Of a DNA stretch of 64,000 nucleotides, positions 32,452 to 41,321 are shown in pieces. The number at the start of each line of letters is the position of its first letter. Within the stretch, counting starts at the first letter, position 1. The DNA is from an uncultured Erythrobacter sp. (lineage in GTDB: Bacteria; Pseudomonadota; Alphaproteobacteria; Sphingomonadales; Sphingomonadaceae), in assembly GCF_958304185.1 (NCBI RefSeq), contig NZ_OY284436.1, forward strand, positions 79,501-143,500, given 5' to 3'. Position numbers and translations under genes: made by a program. A model generated the notes under the pieces. It did not search any database and had not been told where the DNA came from. It saw nothing but the letters and a program-made list of their open reading frames with translations.

Positions 32452-33590
32452 CGGCGGGGAGCAACCCGGCGCGCGCCCGCGTGCACGCCAAGGGCGGACC
32501 GCTGGTCATGCTGGTGGTGTTGGTCAGCGGGTGGAGCGCGGCGCGGGCGGTGTGGTGGGACAATCCGTTTCTGCCCCTCGTCCCCAAGCTTGATCTGCCG
32601 CTGCTCACAGCAAATCCGCCGACCGCGAATTTCGCCGCCGCGCCAACCGCGCCGCTTGCGCCAGAGTGGCCCGCAGCAAGCGCGCTGCCGATAACCTCGC
32701 CCGCGTTGGGCTGGCGCGCTAGCTCATCCGAGGGCGGCGGCACAGACGCCGGGGTGTCGGCGACACATCAATTACTGGGGGCCGCCGCCCCGCGCGAACT
32801 GACCGGGGACAGCGCCGCAATTGTCGGAGCCGATGATGGGCTCCAAACCGGCGATCGCGACTTGCCCGCTGCCGCGCCGTTCCTCCCGACGCGCTCCGCC
32901 GCGCCCGCTCTCGTCCCGGCCGGGCGCTGGTCGGTCGATGCTTGGGCGTTCTGGCGGCAGGGCTCGAACGCCGCGCCGATCTCGCAGGGGCGGGTGCCGA
33001 TCTATGGTGCGAGCCAAGCGGGCGCGGTGCTGCAATATCGCCTCGCCCCCGCCTCGCCGCGTGACCCCCGATTCTACGCCCGCGCCTATCGCGCACAGGT
33101 GCGCAAGGGCGAAAGCGAGCTGGCGCTGGGCGCCTCCGCCCGCCCGTTGGGGCGCGTCCCGCTGCGGCTGGCGGGCGAGGTGCGCTATACCGACGGGGCG
33201 TTCAGCGACACCTTTCGCCCGGCCGCCTATGTCGTCAGCGAGCTGGCGCCTGTGCCGCTGCCCTATGGCGCGCGGCTGGAGGCCTATGGACAGGCGGGCT
33301 GGGTGGGCGGCCCGGACCCCACCGGCTTTGCCGACGGGCAAGCGAGCGTGACCGGCGAATTGCGCAAGGTGGCCGGGTTGACCGACAATGCCGTGCGCCT
33401 CAGCCTTGGCGCGGCGGCATGGGGCGGCGCGCAGAAGGACGCGCAGCGGATCGACATCGGCCCGACGTTGCGGCTCGATATGACTGTGGGCGATGTGCCC
33501 GCGCGCCTATCCATCGATTGGCGTGAGCGGGTGGGGGGCGATGCCGCCCCGGATTCCGGGCTGGCCGCGACCTTATCGACCCGGTTCTGA
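32448..33590 (+). CDS. Outer-membrane NfrA C-terminal-like protein
   Basis: A 380-residue protein with an N-terminal hydrophobic segment (VMLVVLVSGWSAARAVWWDN), a long Ala/Pro-rich region to about 160, and a beta-rich C-terminal domain (RWSVDAWAFWRQGSN, LRLAGEVRYTDGAFSDTFRP, RLSIDWRERVGG, ending LSTRF with a terminal Phe). The terminal Phe and alternating pattern suggest an outer-membrane beta-barrel. Its coupling to an NfrB-like transferase and its C-terminal domain suggest an NfrA analogue without the TPR region, which would export or anchor a surface glycan. The similarity is judged by eye and needs profile searching. Confidence 0.6.
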   Translation: MTAGSNPARARVHAKGGPLVMLVVLVSGWSAARAVWWDNPFLPLVPKLDLPLLTANPPTANFAAAPTAPLAPEWPAASALPITSPALGWRASSSEGGGTDAGVSATHQLLGAAAPRELTGDSAAIVGADDGLQTGDRDLPAAAPFLPTRSAAPALVPAGRWSVDAWAFWRQGSNAAPISQGRVPIYGASQAGAVLQYRLAPASPRDPRFYARAYRAQVRKGESELALGASARPLGRVPLRLAGEVRYTDGAFSDTFRPAAYVVSELAPVPLPYGARLEAYGQAGWVGGPDPTGFADGQASVTGELRKVAGLTDNAVRLSLGAAAWGGAQKDAQRIDIGPTLRLDMTVGDVPARLSIDWRERVGGDAAPDSGLAATLSTRF

Positions 33591-33699
33591 CCTCTGCTGG
33601 CCGATCAAGCAGACGAAACGCGCAAAACAGCCGTCTCACCAACAGGAACGCGCCTCCCCTGACTTTCATCGCCTTCGCCGGTGGTCTACCCTCGCGCGC

Positions 33700-34617
33700 A
33701 TGGACGTTTACCTGCCCATCGCGAATCTCTCGGTCAACGGCCTCTATATCGTGCTGCTGGGCGGGCTGACGGGCATCCTGTCGGGCCTGTTCGGGGTCGG
33801 CGGCGGCTTTCTGACGACGCCTCTGCTGATCTTCTACGGCATCCCGCCCACGGTGGCCGCGGCTTCGGCGGCGACCCAGGTGACCGGCGCAAGCGTTTCG
33901 GGCGTGCTCGCCCATTCGCGCCGCAAGGGCGTGGATTACCGTATGGGCGGGGTGATGGTCGGCGGCGGGATTGTCGGTGCGCTGATCGGGGCGGGCCTGT
34001 TCCGGGTGCTGCAATCGCTTGGCCAGATCGATGTCGTGATCTCGATCCTCTATGTGTTGATGCTCGGCTCGATCGGGATGCTGATGATGCGCGAGGCGGT
34101 GAGTTCGCTGCGCCCCGGCCTGCTCGGCAAGGCGGGCCTGCAAGTGAAAAAGCGCCGCCACCACCCGCTGGTCGCCAGCCTGCCCTATCGCTGGCGGTTC
34201 TATGCCTCGGGGTTGTATATCTCGCCGCTGGCCCCGGCGATCCTTGGGATGCTGGTCGGCATCCTCACGATGCTGATGGGCGTGGGCGGCGGGTTCCTGC
34301 TGGTCCCGGCGATGCTCTATATCCTCGGCATGAGCGGCAATGTCGTGGTCGGCACCTCGCTGTTCCAGATTCTGTTCGTGACGATGGTGACGACCATGAC
34401 CCACGCGCTGACGACCAAGGCGGTCGATCTGGTGCTGGCGGCGCTGCTGCTGCTGGGGTCAGTGCTGGGCGCGCAGTTCGGGACTCAGATCGCGCTCAAG
34501 GCCAAGCCTGAATACCTGCGCCTCGCGCTCGCCGCGCTGGTGCTGCTGATTGCACTCAGGATGCTCTACGGCCTCGGCGTGCAGCCTGACGAAATCTACA
34601 CTGTGGTTCCGCTGTGA
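33700..34617 (+). CDS. TauE/SafE family membrane transporter
   Basis: A 305-residue polytopic protein with two repeats of the TauE/SafE motif: GLTGILSGLFGVGGGFLTTP near the start and GMLVGILTMLMGVGGGFLLV in the second half. The family exports sulfite, sulfoacetate or similar anions. The ATG at 33700 begins MDVYLPIANLSVNG. The TIGR02186 gene follows within 16 bp; this pair is conserved in alphaproteobacteria, suggesting a two-part transporter. No sulfur metabolism gene is adjacent. Confidence 0.9.
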   Translation: MDVYLPIANLSVNGLYIVLLGGLTGILSGLFGVGGGFLTTPLLIFYGIPPTVAAASAATQVTGASVSGVLAHSRRKGVDYRMGGVMVGGGIVGALIGAGLFRVLQSLGQIDVVISILYVLMLGSIGMLMMREAVSSLRPGLLGKAGLQVKKRRHHPLVASLPYRWRFYASGLYISPLAPAILGMLVGILTMLMGVGGGFLLVPAMLYILGMSGNVVVGTSLFQILFVTMVTTMTHALTTKAVDLVLAALLLLGSVLGAQFGTQIALKAKPEYLRLALAALVLLIALRMLYGLGVQPDEIYTVVPL

Positions 34618-34633
34618 GCGCTGCGCCGTGAGT

Positions 34634-35392
34634 ATGGCAGGGCGGCTGATCCTGCTGGCGGTCGCCTGGGCGACGCTGTCAGCACAGCAAGAACCCATTC
34701 TGGTGCCCGCCGTCAGCCAATCGCGGATCGAAGTGCGGCAAGGCTTCACCGGTGCGCGGCTGCTGCTCTATGGCGCGGTAATCGATCCGTCGGCCACAGG
34801 CCGCGCCGGTGACTATGACATCGTCGTCGTCCTCAAAGGCCCGACCGAGCCGGTGCGTATCCGCGAAAAGGAACGCATCGTCGGGATCTGGGCCAACGCC
34901 GGGTCGAGCGACTTCCGTTCCGCCCCCGCCTTCTTCGCAGTCGCCTCATCGCGACCGGTGGGTGAGATCGTCGATGAACGCACAGCGGCGATTTACGAGC
35001 TTGGCACGGACTTCATCCAGCTATCGCCGTCCGGCCAGATCGACCCCGAAGAACAGGCCCGTTTTGCGCAAGGTCTGGTCGAATTGCGGCGGCGGCAGGG
35101 GCTGTATCAGGAGAACCCGCGCGGGGTCAGCATCGCGGAAAAGGTGCTCTATCAGGCGCGCATCGACCTGCCCTCCAACGTCACCACCGGACGCTATACC
35201 GCCGAAACCTTCGCCATCGCCCGCGGCCGGGTGCTGGCGAGTGCGACGGCGCGGATCGAAGTGGTCAAGGCCGGGTTGGAAGGCCAGGTGGTGTCGGCAG
35301 CCCAGCGCTGGTCGTTCCTCTATGGCCTTGGCGCGATTGCGCTTTCGCTGGGGATGGGCTGGCTGGCCGGACGGTTGTTCGCCCGCGCCTGA
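34634..35392 (+). CDS. TIGR02186 family protein, partner of TauE/SafE
   Basis: About 252 residues. It starts with a signal peptide (MAGRLILLAVAWATLSAQ), then a periplasmic beta-rich domain (RIEVRQGFTGARLLLYGAVI, VVLKGPTEPVRIREKERIVG), and ends in a transmembrane helix (FLYGLGAIALSLGMGWLAGR) with an RLFARA tail. This layout matches the alphaproteobacterial TIGR02186 family, found almost always next to TauE/SafE. The periplasmic domain may bind or guide the substrate; this is an inference. A GTG at 34628 is an alternative start. Confidence 0.85.
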   Translation: MAGRLILLAVAWATLSAQQEPILVPAVSQSRIEVRQGFTGARLLLYGAVIDPSATGRAGDYDIVVVLKGPTEPVRIREKERIVGIWANAGSSDFRSAPAFFAVASSRPVGEIVDERTAAIYELGTDFIQLSPSGQIDPEEQARFAQGLVELRRRQGLYQENPRGVSIAEKVLYQARIDLPSNVTTGRYTAETFAIARGRVLASATARIEVVKAGLEGQVVSAAQRWSFLYGLGAIALSLGMGWLAGRLFARA

Positions 35393-35494
35393 TGCCGCCT
35401 GCGCTGCGGCGGGCCATCGCAATGTTGACGCGATTTTAACCTCGTCGCGCCTATCTCCTGCCTGTTCCAACGGGAACGACAAGGGAATGCGCGG

Positions 35495-37189
35495 ATGACC
35501 GATCACGGCAGGCAAGAATTCGAGCGCTTCACCGGCCCCAATCCAGCGGGCACGGAAGAGGTGGCATCAGCCCACGCCATCAGCCAAGACAATGCGCGTC
35601 TGCCGATCGGCGTGGTGCTTGAGATTTCGGGCTCGGGCTCGCAGATCGCGCTTGATCTTCAGCGTCTCAATGAGTGCATGAAGGACGCCGATCCGTCGAT
35701 CGCGCTGGCCGGACAGGTCGGCAGCCAGATCAAGATTCGCGTTGGCGATGCCTGGCTGCTCGCCAACGTCCGCGACCAGCGCAAGGACCGCCGCACCGAT
35801 GGCGGGATCATCGCCCACATCGATTTTCTGGGCGAAGGCGGCGAGGAAAAGCTGACCGGCCGCATCAATGGCTTCAAGCGCGGTGTGACCCGCTACCCGA
35901 TCCCCGGCGCGATGATCTATCCCGCCACCACCCGCGATCTCGAACAGATTTACGCCAGCGATGGCCGCGCGAGCATCACCATCGGCAAGGTTTTCCCGAC
36001 CAAGGATATCCGCGCCGGCCTCTATATCGACGCGATGCTGGGCAAGCACTTTGCTCTGCTCGGTTCGACCGGGACCGGCAAATCGACCAGTGCCGCGTTG
36101 ATCCTGCACCGCATCTGCGAAGCCGCGCCCAAGGGTCACATTGTGATGATCGACCCGCACGGCGAATATGCCGCTGCGTTCCGTACGACCGGGCAGATCC
36201 TCGACGTTTCGAACCTGCAAATGCCCTATTGGCTGATGAACTTCGAAGAGCATTGTGAGGTTCTGCTGTCGAGCAGCGGCAACGAACGCCAGGTCGATGC
36301 CGATATTCTCGCCAAGTGCCTGCTGGCTGCGCGGTCCAAGAACCGGCTGGCGCAGACGATGGGCAAGATCACGGTGGATTCGCCGATCCCCTATCTGCTC
36401 AGCGATTTCGGCAACATCTTGCAGGACGAGATGGGCAAGCTCGACAAGGCGACCTCGTCCGCGCCCTTTATGCGGATCAAGGGCAAGCTTGACGAGATCA
36501 AGGCCGATCCGCGTTACCAGTTCATGTTCTCAGGGATGCTGGTGGGCGACACGATGGTCGAATTCATCGGCAAGATCTTCCGCATGCCCGGTCAGGGCCG
36601 CCCGATTTCGATCATCGACGTGTCGGGCGTGCCGTCCGACATCACCTCGACCGTGGTGGCGGTGCTGTCGCGCCTCGTGTTCGACTTTGCGATCTGGAGC
36701 CGCGACGAAAAGACCCGCCCCGTGCTGTTGGTGTGCGAAGAAGCGCACCGCTATGTCCCCAACGAGAAGAATGCCGATGGATCATCCGTCGGCAAGATCC
36801 TCAGCCGGATCGCCAAGGAAGGCCGCAAATATGGCATCAGCCTCGGCCTGATCACCCAGCGCCCGTCCGACTTGGCCGAAGGCGTGCTGTCGCAGTGCGG
36901 CACCATCATCTCTATGCGCCTCAACAACGACCGCGATCAGGCCTTCGTCCGCGCCGCCATGCCCGAAGGTGCGCGCGGATTCCTCGATTCGATCCCGGCG
37001 CTGCGCAACCGCGAATGCATCATCTGCGGCGAAGGCGTGGCGATCCCGATCCGCGTGACCTTCGACAATCTCGAGGAACACAAGCGTCCGGCTTCTGAAG
37101 ACCCCAGCTTCGTCGATCTGTGGAGCAGGGATGGCGGCGAAGAAGAGCTGGTCGAGCGCGTGGTGATGCGCTGGAGATCGCAGGGTTGA
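35495..37189 (+). CDS. HerA-like ATPase (DUF87)
   Basis: A 564-residue ATPase of the HerA/FtsK superfamily. An N-terminal HAS-barrel-like domain (PIGVVLEISGSGSQIALDLQ) precedes the P-loop GSTGTGKST (about 189-197); Walker B is VLLVCEEAH (about 410-418), and the sensor and arginine-finger region ITQRPSDLAEGVLSQCGT follows. HerA forms hexameric DNA translocases; in archaea it pairs with the nuclease NurA for end resection, and bacterial forms act in repair or in defence. No NurA-like or SIR2 gene is adjacent here. A family C repeat directly follows its stop codon. Confidence 0.9.
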   Translation: MTDHGRQEFERFTGPNPAGTEEVASAHAISQDNARLPIGVVLEISGSGSQIALDLQRLNECMKDADPSIALAGQVGSQIKIRVGDAWLLANVRDQRKDRRTDGGIIAHIDFLGEGGEEKLTGRINGFKRGVTRYPIPGAMIYPATTRDLEQIYASDGRASITIGKVFPTKDIRAGLYIDAMLGKHFALLGSTGTGKSTSAALILHRICEAAPKGHIVMIDPHGEYAAAFRTTGQILDVSNLQMPYWLMNFEEHCEVLLSSSGNERQVDADILAKCLLAARSKNRLAQTMGKITVDSPIPYLLSDFGNILQDEMGKLDKATSSAPFMRIKGKLDEIKADPRYQFMFSGMLVGDTMVEFIGKIFRMPGQGRPISIIDVSGVPSDITSTVVAVLSRLVFDFAIWSRDEKTRPVLLVCEEAHRYVPNEKNADGSSVGKILSRIAKEGRKYGISLGLITQRPSDLAEGVLSQCGTIISMRLNNDRDQAFVRAAMPEGARGFLDSIPALRNRECIICGEGVAIPIRVTFDNLEEHKRPASEDPSFVDLWSRDGGEEELVERVVMRWRSQG

Positions 37190-37196
37190 TTTGACC

Positions 37197-37311
37197 TTGT
37201 TTGCGTGCCCGCCTCCGCGGGCACGTCCTCGGTGCTGTTCCTACGCTCCGCTCCGGGCACCTGCGGGCGGGCGGTCGCCCTTGCGGCCCGTCCGTTGGCG
37301 GACCGATGAAC
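37197..37311 (+). repeat. Structured palindromic repeat, family C, copy 2
   Basis: The first 40 bases are identical to the copy at 25397 (hairpin CGTGCCCGC/GCGGGCACG), then the second hairpin has diverged, and the third module (GGCGGTCGCCCTTGCGGCCC) aligns again. It begins seven bases after the HerA-like stop codon. Confidence 0.85.
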
Positions 37312-37324
37312 CGCGACCCTCGAA

Positions 37325-37447
37325 CTGATGTGCTGATATCGGTCGCGTTAGCGACCGCGAGCGCACGCGCGCGAGCCGCAGGTGCTCAAGCCCACAGGGC
37401 TTGAAACGCACCGAGGACGTGGCCGCGGAGGCGGCCACGCACACAAA
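37325..37447 (-). repeat. Structured palindromic repeat, family C, copy 3 (inverted)
   Basis: Read on the minus strand it follows the copy at 25397 closely, but with compensated changes: hairpin 1 is CGTGGCCGC/GCGGCCACG and hairpin 2 is TCAAGCCC/GGGCTTGA. Together with copy 2 it forms an inverted pair between the convergent HerA-like and queE genes. Confidence 0.85.
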
Positions 37448-38182
37448 CTACGTGCCCCGCGTATCCCCGTACAAGTGAATATGCAGCCGGTCGCTCATCC
37501 GGAACCCGTGCTCCAAGCATAGCGCGCTGAGCCATGCTTGCCGTTCGCGCTGGGTCGCGCTGTCCGTTCCCTCGGCCATCAGGAACACCTGACCAGGCTT
37601 GAAGCGGTAGCGGTGCTGAAGCGCCAGCACCTCGGCCACATCCTCAGGCGCGGCGATCACGAACTTTAGGTAAGCGCGCGGGTCCGCTGCCCATGCGTCC
37701 AGCCGCTCAGGGATCAGGGCGAGGTCGGCCGGGTTGCCGCTATGCGCCAGCTTGGGGCTGACATTGTACTGATCGACCCGCACATCCAGCCGCGCGGGCG
37801 GGGCGACGGTGCCGTTGGTTTCGATCTCGACACTGATGTCGGGCAGCAGCGCCAGCATCTCGGCCAGCGCGCCCGCCTGAAGCAGTGGTTCGCCCCCGGT
37901 GATGACGAGGCGTTTTTGGCCCAGCACGGCGATCCGCTCCGCCGTGTCCGCAGGCGAAAGCGTCACCTGATTGGCCTTGCGTTCGAAGGCGACCCCGTCG
38001 CGGTGCGGGCGGTTATCGCCCTCGAACCGCCACGTATAGGCCGTGTCGCACCAGGTGCAGGCTAGGTTGCAGCGGCTGAGGCGCACGAAGGCTACCGGCA
38101 TTCCGGCGGAAGGCCCTTCGCCTTGCAGCGAGGCGAAGATCTCCGGCCCGCCGGTGTCGTCGGTGGCGAGGGTGAGGTTCAC
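37448..38182 (-). CDS. queE: 7-carboxy-7-deazaguanine synthase QueE
   Basis: A 244-residue radical SAM enzyme. The [4Fe-4S] cysteines are C38, C42 and C45 in RCNLACTWCDTAYTW, and SLQGEGPSAGMPVAFVRLS precedes them as in QueE. It converts carboxytetrahydropterin to 7-carboxy-7-deazaguanine on the path to queuosine. The start is a GTG at 38182, six bases after GGGGAGGATC; this ribosome binding site is the end of a palindromic repeat. The open frame extends upstream to 38290, but that part encodes the repeat and gives low-complexity sequence. Confidence 0.92.
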   Translation of the reverse strand: MNLTLATDDTGGPEIFASLQGEGPSAGMPVAFVRLSRCNLACTWCDTAYTWRFEGDNRPHRDGVAFERKANQVTLSPADTAERIAVLGQKRLVITGGEPLLQAGALAEMLALLPDISVEIETNGTVAPPARLDVRVDQYNVSPKLAHSGNPADLALIPERLDAWAADPRAYLKFVIAAPEDVAEVLALQHRYRFKPGQVFLMAEGTDSATQRERQAWLSALCLEHGFRMSDRLHIHLYGDTRGT

Positions 38183-38184
38183 AC

Positions 38185-38337
38185 GATCCTCCCCTGCAAG
38201 GGGAGGGGGACCATGCGAAGCATGGTGGAGGGGCGGGCGATGGTGATTGGAAAGAGCGCGCTTTCCGGATAGGCGCGCGCGCCCCTCCACCCCGACCCTG
38301 CGGGTCGCGGTCCCCCTCCCCTGAAGGGGAGGATCAC
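38185..38337. repeat. REP pair (family E) between queE and valS
   Basis: Two inverted copies of one palindromic element lie head to head. Both begin GATCCTCCCCT and continue with AGGGGAGGGGGACC, a short variable hairpin, and TGGAGGGGCG. The variable hairpins differ (ATGCGAAGCAT against a longer GC-rich one). The end nearest queE forms its ribosome binding site. The valS insertion contains a related element. Confidence 0.85.
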
Positions 38338-38339
38338 GC

Positions 38340-41210
38340 TCACCCCAGTCGCGCCAGCGCCGCCGTCAGCCGCTCGACCTCACCCGAGTGGTGGGCAAGA
38401 TCGGCGCGGGCTTTCTCGACCGCTTCGGGCTTGGCCTTTTCGGCGAAGGCGGGGTTGGACAGGCGGCCGTCGAGGCTCTTGGCTTCCTTCTGCGAGGCCG
38501 CCAGCGCCTTTTCCAGCCGCGCCTTTTCCGCCGCGATGTCGATGATCCCTTCGAGCGGGATGATGAACACATCGCTCCCGGCGGTCACCTGCATGGCGGG
38601 GCCAGCGGGGGCCTCGCCGATGGTCACAGGCGTCAGGCGAGCGAGGCGCTCAATCGCCGCGCTGCTGCGTTCGATGGTGCGGGTCGCTACGTCGGACGGC
38701 GCGGCAAGGAACGCCGCCAGCTTCGCGCCCGGCGCAATGCCGAGTTCGTTTTTGGCCGAGCGGGTGTTGGTGGTGAGGTCGATCACCCAGTCAATCGCGT
38801 CGGTCGCCTCTTTCGAGACTTCCGCTTCCGGCACGGGCCACTGCGCGAGGATCAGCTCGTAGGGCCGCTCACCCAGCTTGTGCCACAGCTCTTCGGTGAT
38901 GAAGGGCATGAAGGGGTGGAGCATGACGAGGATCTGGTCGAGCGCCCAGCCGGCGACCGCGCGGGTTTCCACCGCGGGCGGGCTGTCGGCGTCGCCTGCG
39001 AAGACCGGCTTGATCAGCTCCAGATACCAGTCGCAGAACTTGCTCCACGTGAACTGGTAGATCGCGTTGGCCGCCGCATCGAAGCGCAGGTCGGCCATCG
39101 CACGCTCGATCTCGGTCACGCAGGCCGCAACCTCGCCAATGATCCACTGGTTGGCGGCGAGGCGCGCTGCCGGGGCCTTGATACTGGCCGATGCCCCGAT
39201 GCCGTTCGATTGGCAGAAGCGCGCCGCGTTCCACAGCTTGGTGGCGAAGTTGCGGTATCCCTCGACCCGCTTTTCATCCATCTTGATGTCGCGGCCTTGG
39301 CTTTCCATCGCCGCCATAAAGAAGCGCAGCGCGTCCGCGCCATACTGGTCGATCAACCCGAGCGGATCGACCACATTGCCCTTGGACTTCGACATCTTCG
39401 CCCCGTCCGCCGCGCGCACAAGGCCGTGGAGATAGAGCGTGTCCCAGGGCTTCTGGCCCATATTGTAGAAGCCCATCATCATCATTCGCGCATCCCAGAA
39501 GAACAGGATGTCGAAGCCGGAGATGAGGAGGCTGTTGGGGAAGTGCTTTTGGAGCAGGTTCCCCCCCTCCCCTTGCGGGAGGGGGTAGGGGGAGGGGTCT
39601 GCCGCGGATGCGGCAGCCTTTGGGGCAGCTTGCGCCGCCGCCCCCTCTCCCGACGCGCTGCGCGCGCCACCCTCTCCCGCAAGGGGAGAGGGGGATTCCG
39701 GCCAGCCCAGCGTGGCGAAGGGCCACAGGGCGGAGGAGAACCACGTGTCGAGGACGTCTTCATCCTGCGTCAGGGTGACGCCTTCACCGGCGAGCGCCTT
39801 AGCGGCGGCCTCATCCTCGGCGACGAAGCAGCGGCCATCGTCCGCGAACCACGCCGGAATGCGGTGCCCCCACCACAGCTGGCGCGAGACGCACCACGGC
39901 TGGATGTTCTCCATCCAGTTGAAGAAGGTCTTCTCCCACGACTTCGGCACGATGCCGATGTCGCCTGAGCGCACCGCTTCGATGGGCTTCTTGGCGAGTT
40001 CCGCCGCGTTCACATACCACTGGTCGGTCAGCCACGGTTCGATCACCACGCCGCCGCGGTCGCCGAAGGGGGTGGCGATCTGGCGCGGTTCGGCGTCATG
40101 TTCGACCTCTTCGCCGTCCTTATTCTTCGTCACGTGGGGGATGAGGAAGCCCTGTTCCTTCATCCGCGCCACGACCAACTCCCGCGCGCCGTCTACGCCA
40201 TCGCGCTTGAAGCGGTGGAGGCCGAGGAACTCCTCGGGCACCAGACCATCCGCCGTCTGGCAGACGTTCGCCTCGGCATCGAGCATGTTGAGCATCTCGG
40301 CGGGCGCAAACCCGGCGCGCTTGCCGACTTCGAAGTCGTTGAAGTCATGCCCCGGCGTGATCTTGACGCAGCCGCTCCCCAGCTCGGGATCGGCGTGTTC
40401 GTCCGCGATCACCGGAATGCGGCGGCCGGTCAGAGGCAGGATCACGTGCTTGCCGACCACGCTGGCGTAGCGTTCGTCCGCCGGGTTCACCGCCACGGCC
40501 ATGTCGGCCAGCATCGTCTCGGGCCGGGTGGTGGCGACTTCGAGATAGTCGCGGCCATCGGGCAGGGTGACGCCGTCAGCCAGCGGATAGCGCAGGTGCC
40601 AGAAGCCGCCCGCAATCGTCTGCGTTTCGACCTCAAGGTCGGAAATCGCGGTCTTCAGCTTCGGGTCCCAGTTCACTAGCCGCTTGTCGCGGTAGATCAG
40701 GCCGTCGTTATAAAGATCAACAAAGGTCTTGATCACCGCCTTGGTGAAATGCGGGTCCATCGTGAACTGCTCGCGGCTCCAGTCCATCGAGCAGCCCAGA
40801 CGGCGCAACTGGTTGGTGATGGTGCCGCCGCTTTCGGCCTTCCATTCCCACACCTTCGCCACGAAATCCTCGCGGCTGTAATTGGTGCGCTTGTCCTGCT
40901 GCGCTTCCAGCTGGCGTTCTACCACCATCTGGGTCGCGATCCCGGCGTGGTCGGTGCCGACCACCCACAGCGCGTCCTTGCCGCGCAGCCGCTCGTAACG
41001 GATCACCACATCCTGCAACGTGTTGTCGAGCGCGTGGCCGATGTGCAGGCTTCCCGTGACGTTCGGCGGCGGGTTGACGATGGTGAAGGCCTCGGCATCG
41101 GGCCGCTCGGGCCGGAACAGGCCGTTCGCCTCCCAATGCTGATACCAGCGCGCCTCGATTTCGGCTGGGTCGAACGTGGTGGGTAGAGTGGGTTGCACAG
41201 TGTCGCTCAT
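38340..41210 (-). CDS. valS: Valyl-tRNA synthetase with in-frame 45-residue insertion
   Basis: A 956-residue class I synthetase. [17 protein letters not shown] carries the HIGH motif, and [13 protein letters not shown] the KMSKS motif. The editing domain lies between, and a C-terminal coiled coil ([20 protein letters not shown]) ends the protein. Between LGWPE and NLLQKHFPN, residues about 506-550 are not found in ordinary ValRS; they are encoded by a GC-rich palindromic element (39561-39695). The reading frame is preserved, and the residues on either side are normal, so the enzyme is probably functional. The start is [10 protein letters not shown]. Confidence 0.96.
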   Translation of the reverse strand: MSDTVQPTLPTTFDPAEIEARWYQHWEANGLFRPERPDAEAFTIVNPPPNVTGSLHIGHALDNTLQDVVIRYERLRGKDALWVVGTDHAGIATQMVVERQLEAQQDKRTNYSREDFVAKVWEWKAESGGTITNQLRRLGCSMDWSREQFTMDPHFTKAVIKTFVDLYNDGLIYRDKRLVNWDPKLKTAISDLEVETQTIAGGFWHLRYPLADGVTLPDGRDYLEVATTRPETMLADMAVAVNPADERYASVVGKHVILPLTGRRIPVIADEHADPELGSGCVKITPGHDFNDFEVGKRAGFAPAEMLNMLDAEANVCQTADGLVPEEFLGLHRFKRDGVDGARELVVARMKEQGFLIPHVTKNKDGEEVEHDAEPRQIATPFGDRGGVVIEPWLTDQWYVNAAELAKKPIEAVRSGDIGIVPKSWEKTFFNWMENIQPWCVSRQLWWGHRIPAWFADDGRCFVAEDEAAAKALAGEGVTLTQDEDVLDTWFSSALWPFATLGWPESPSPLAGEGGARSASGEGAAAQAAPKAAASAADPSPYPLPQGEGGNLLQKHFPNSLLISGFDILFFWDARMMMMGFYNMGQKPWDTLYLHGLVRAADGAKMSKSKGNVVDPLGLIDQYGADALRFFMAAMESQGRDIKMDEKRVEGYRNFATKLWNAARFCQSNGIGASASIKAPAARLAANQWIIGEVAACVTEIERAMADLRFDAAANAIYQFTWSKFCDWYLELIKPVFAGDADSPPAVETRAVAGWALDQILVMLHPFMPFITEELWHKLGERPYELILAQWPVPEAEVSKEATDAIDWVIDLTTNTRSAKNELGIAPGAKLAAFLAAPSDVATRTIERSSAAIERLARLTPVTIGEAPAGPAMQVTAGSDVFIIPLEGIIDIAAEKARLEKALAASQKEAKSLDGRLSNPAFAEKAKPEAVEKARADLAHHSGEVERLTAALARLG
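39561..39695 (-). repeat. Palindromic element inserted in frame in valS
   Basis: 135 bases (45 codons). The ends are hairpins CTCTCCC.TTGCGGGAGAG and CCCTCCCGCAAGGGGAGGG types, with a middle GC-rich palindrome (TGCCGCATCCGCGGCA). It encodes [18 protein letters not shown] and [12 protein letters not shown]. This is similar in style to the intergenic element at 38185-38337. Confidence 0.85.
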
Positions 41211-41321
41211 GATGCCCCGCGCCATGCCAGCACCTATGTTGCGATGCAATGATGGAAGCCATTTGCGGTTCGCCGCGAGAGCCTTGCCGGGGGCGAAAAA
41301 TCACCCCATAGCTTCAATCCG
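41211..41321. other. Divergent gap, valS / mlaE
   Basis: The 111-bp region holds both promoters. No clear hexamers, operators or hairpins were identified. Confidence 0.35.

Noticed and set aside
37197..37447. Repeats at 37.2-37.4 kb as a possible CRISPR array
   Set aside because: There are only two units, in inverted orientation, with internal hairpins and no regular spacers or cas genes.
39561..39695. valS insertion as a frameshift or intein
   Set aside because: The reading frame is continuous on both sides and the 45 residues have none of the intein splicing motifs; length is an exact multiple of three.
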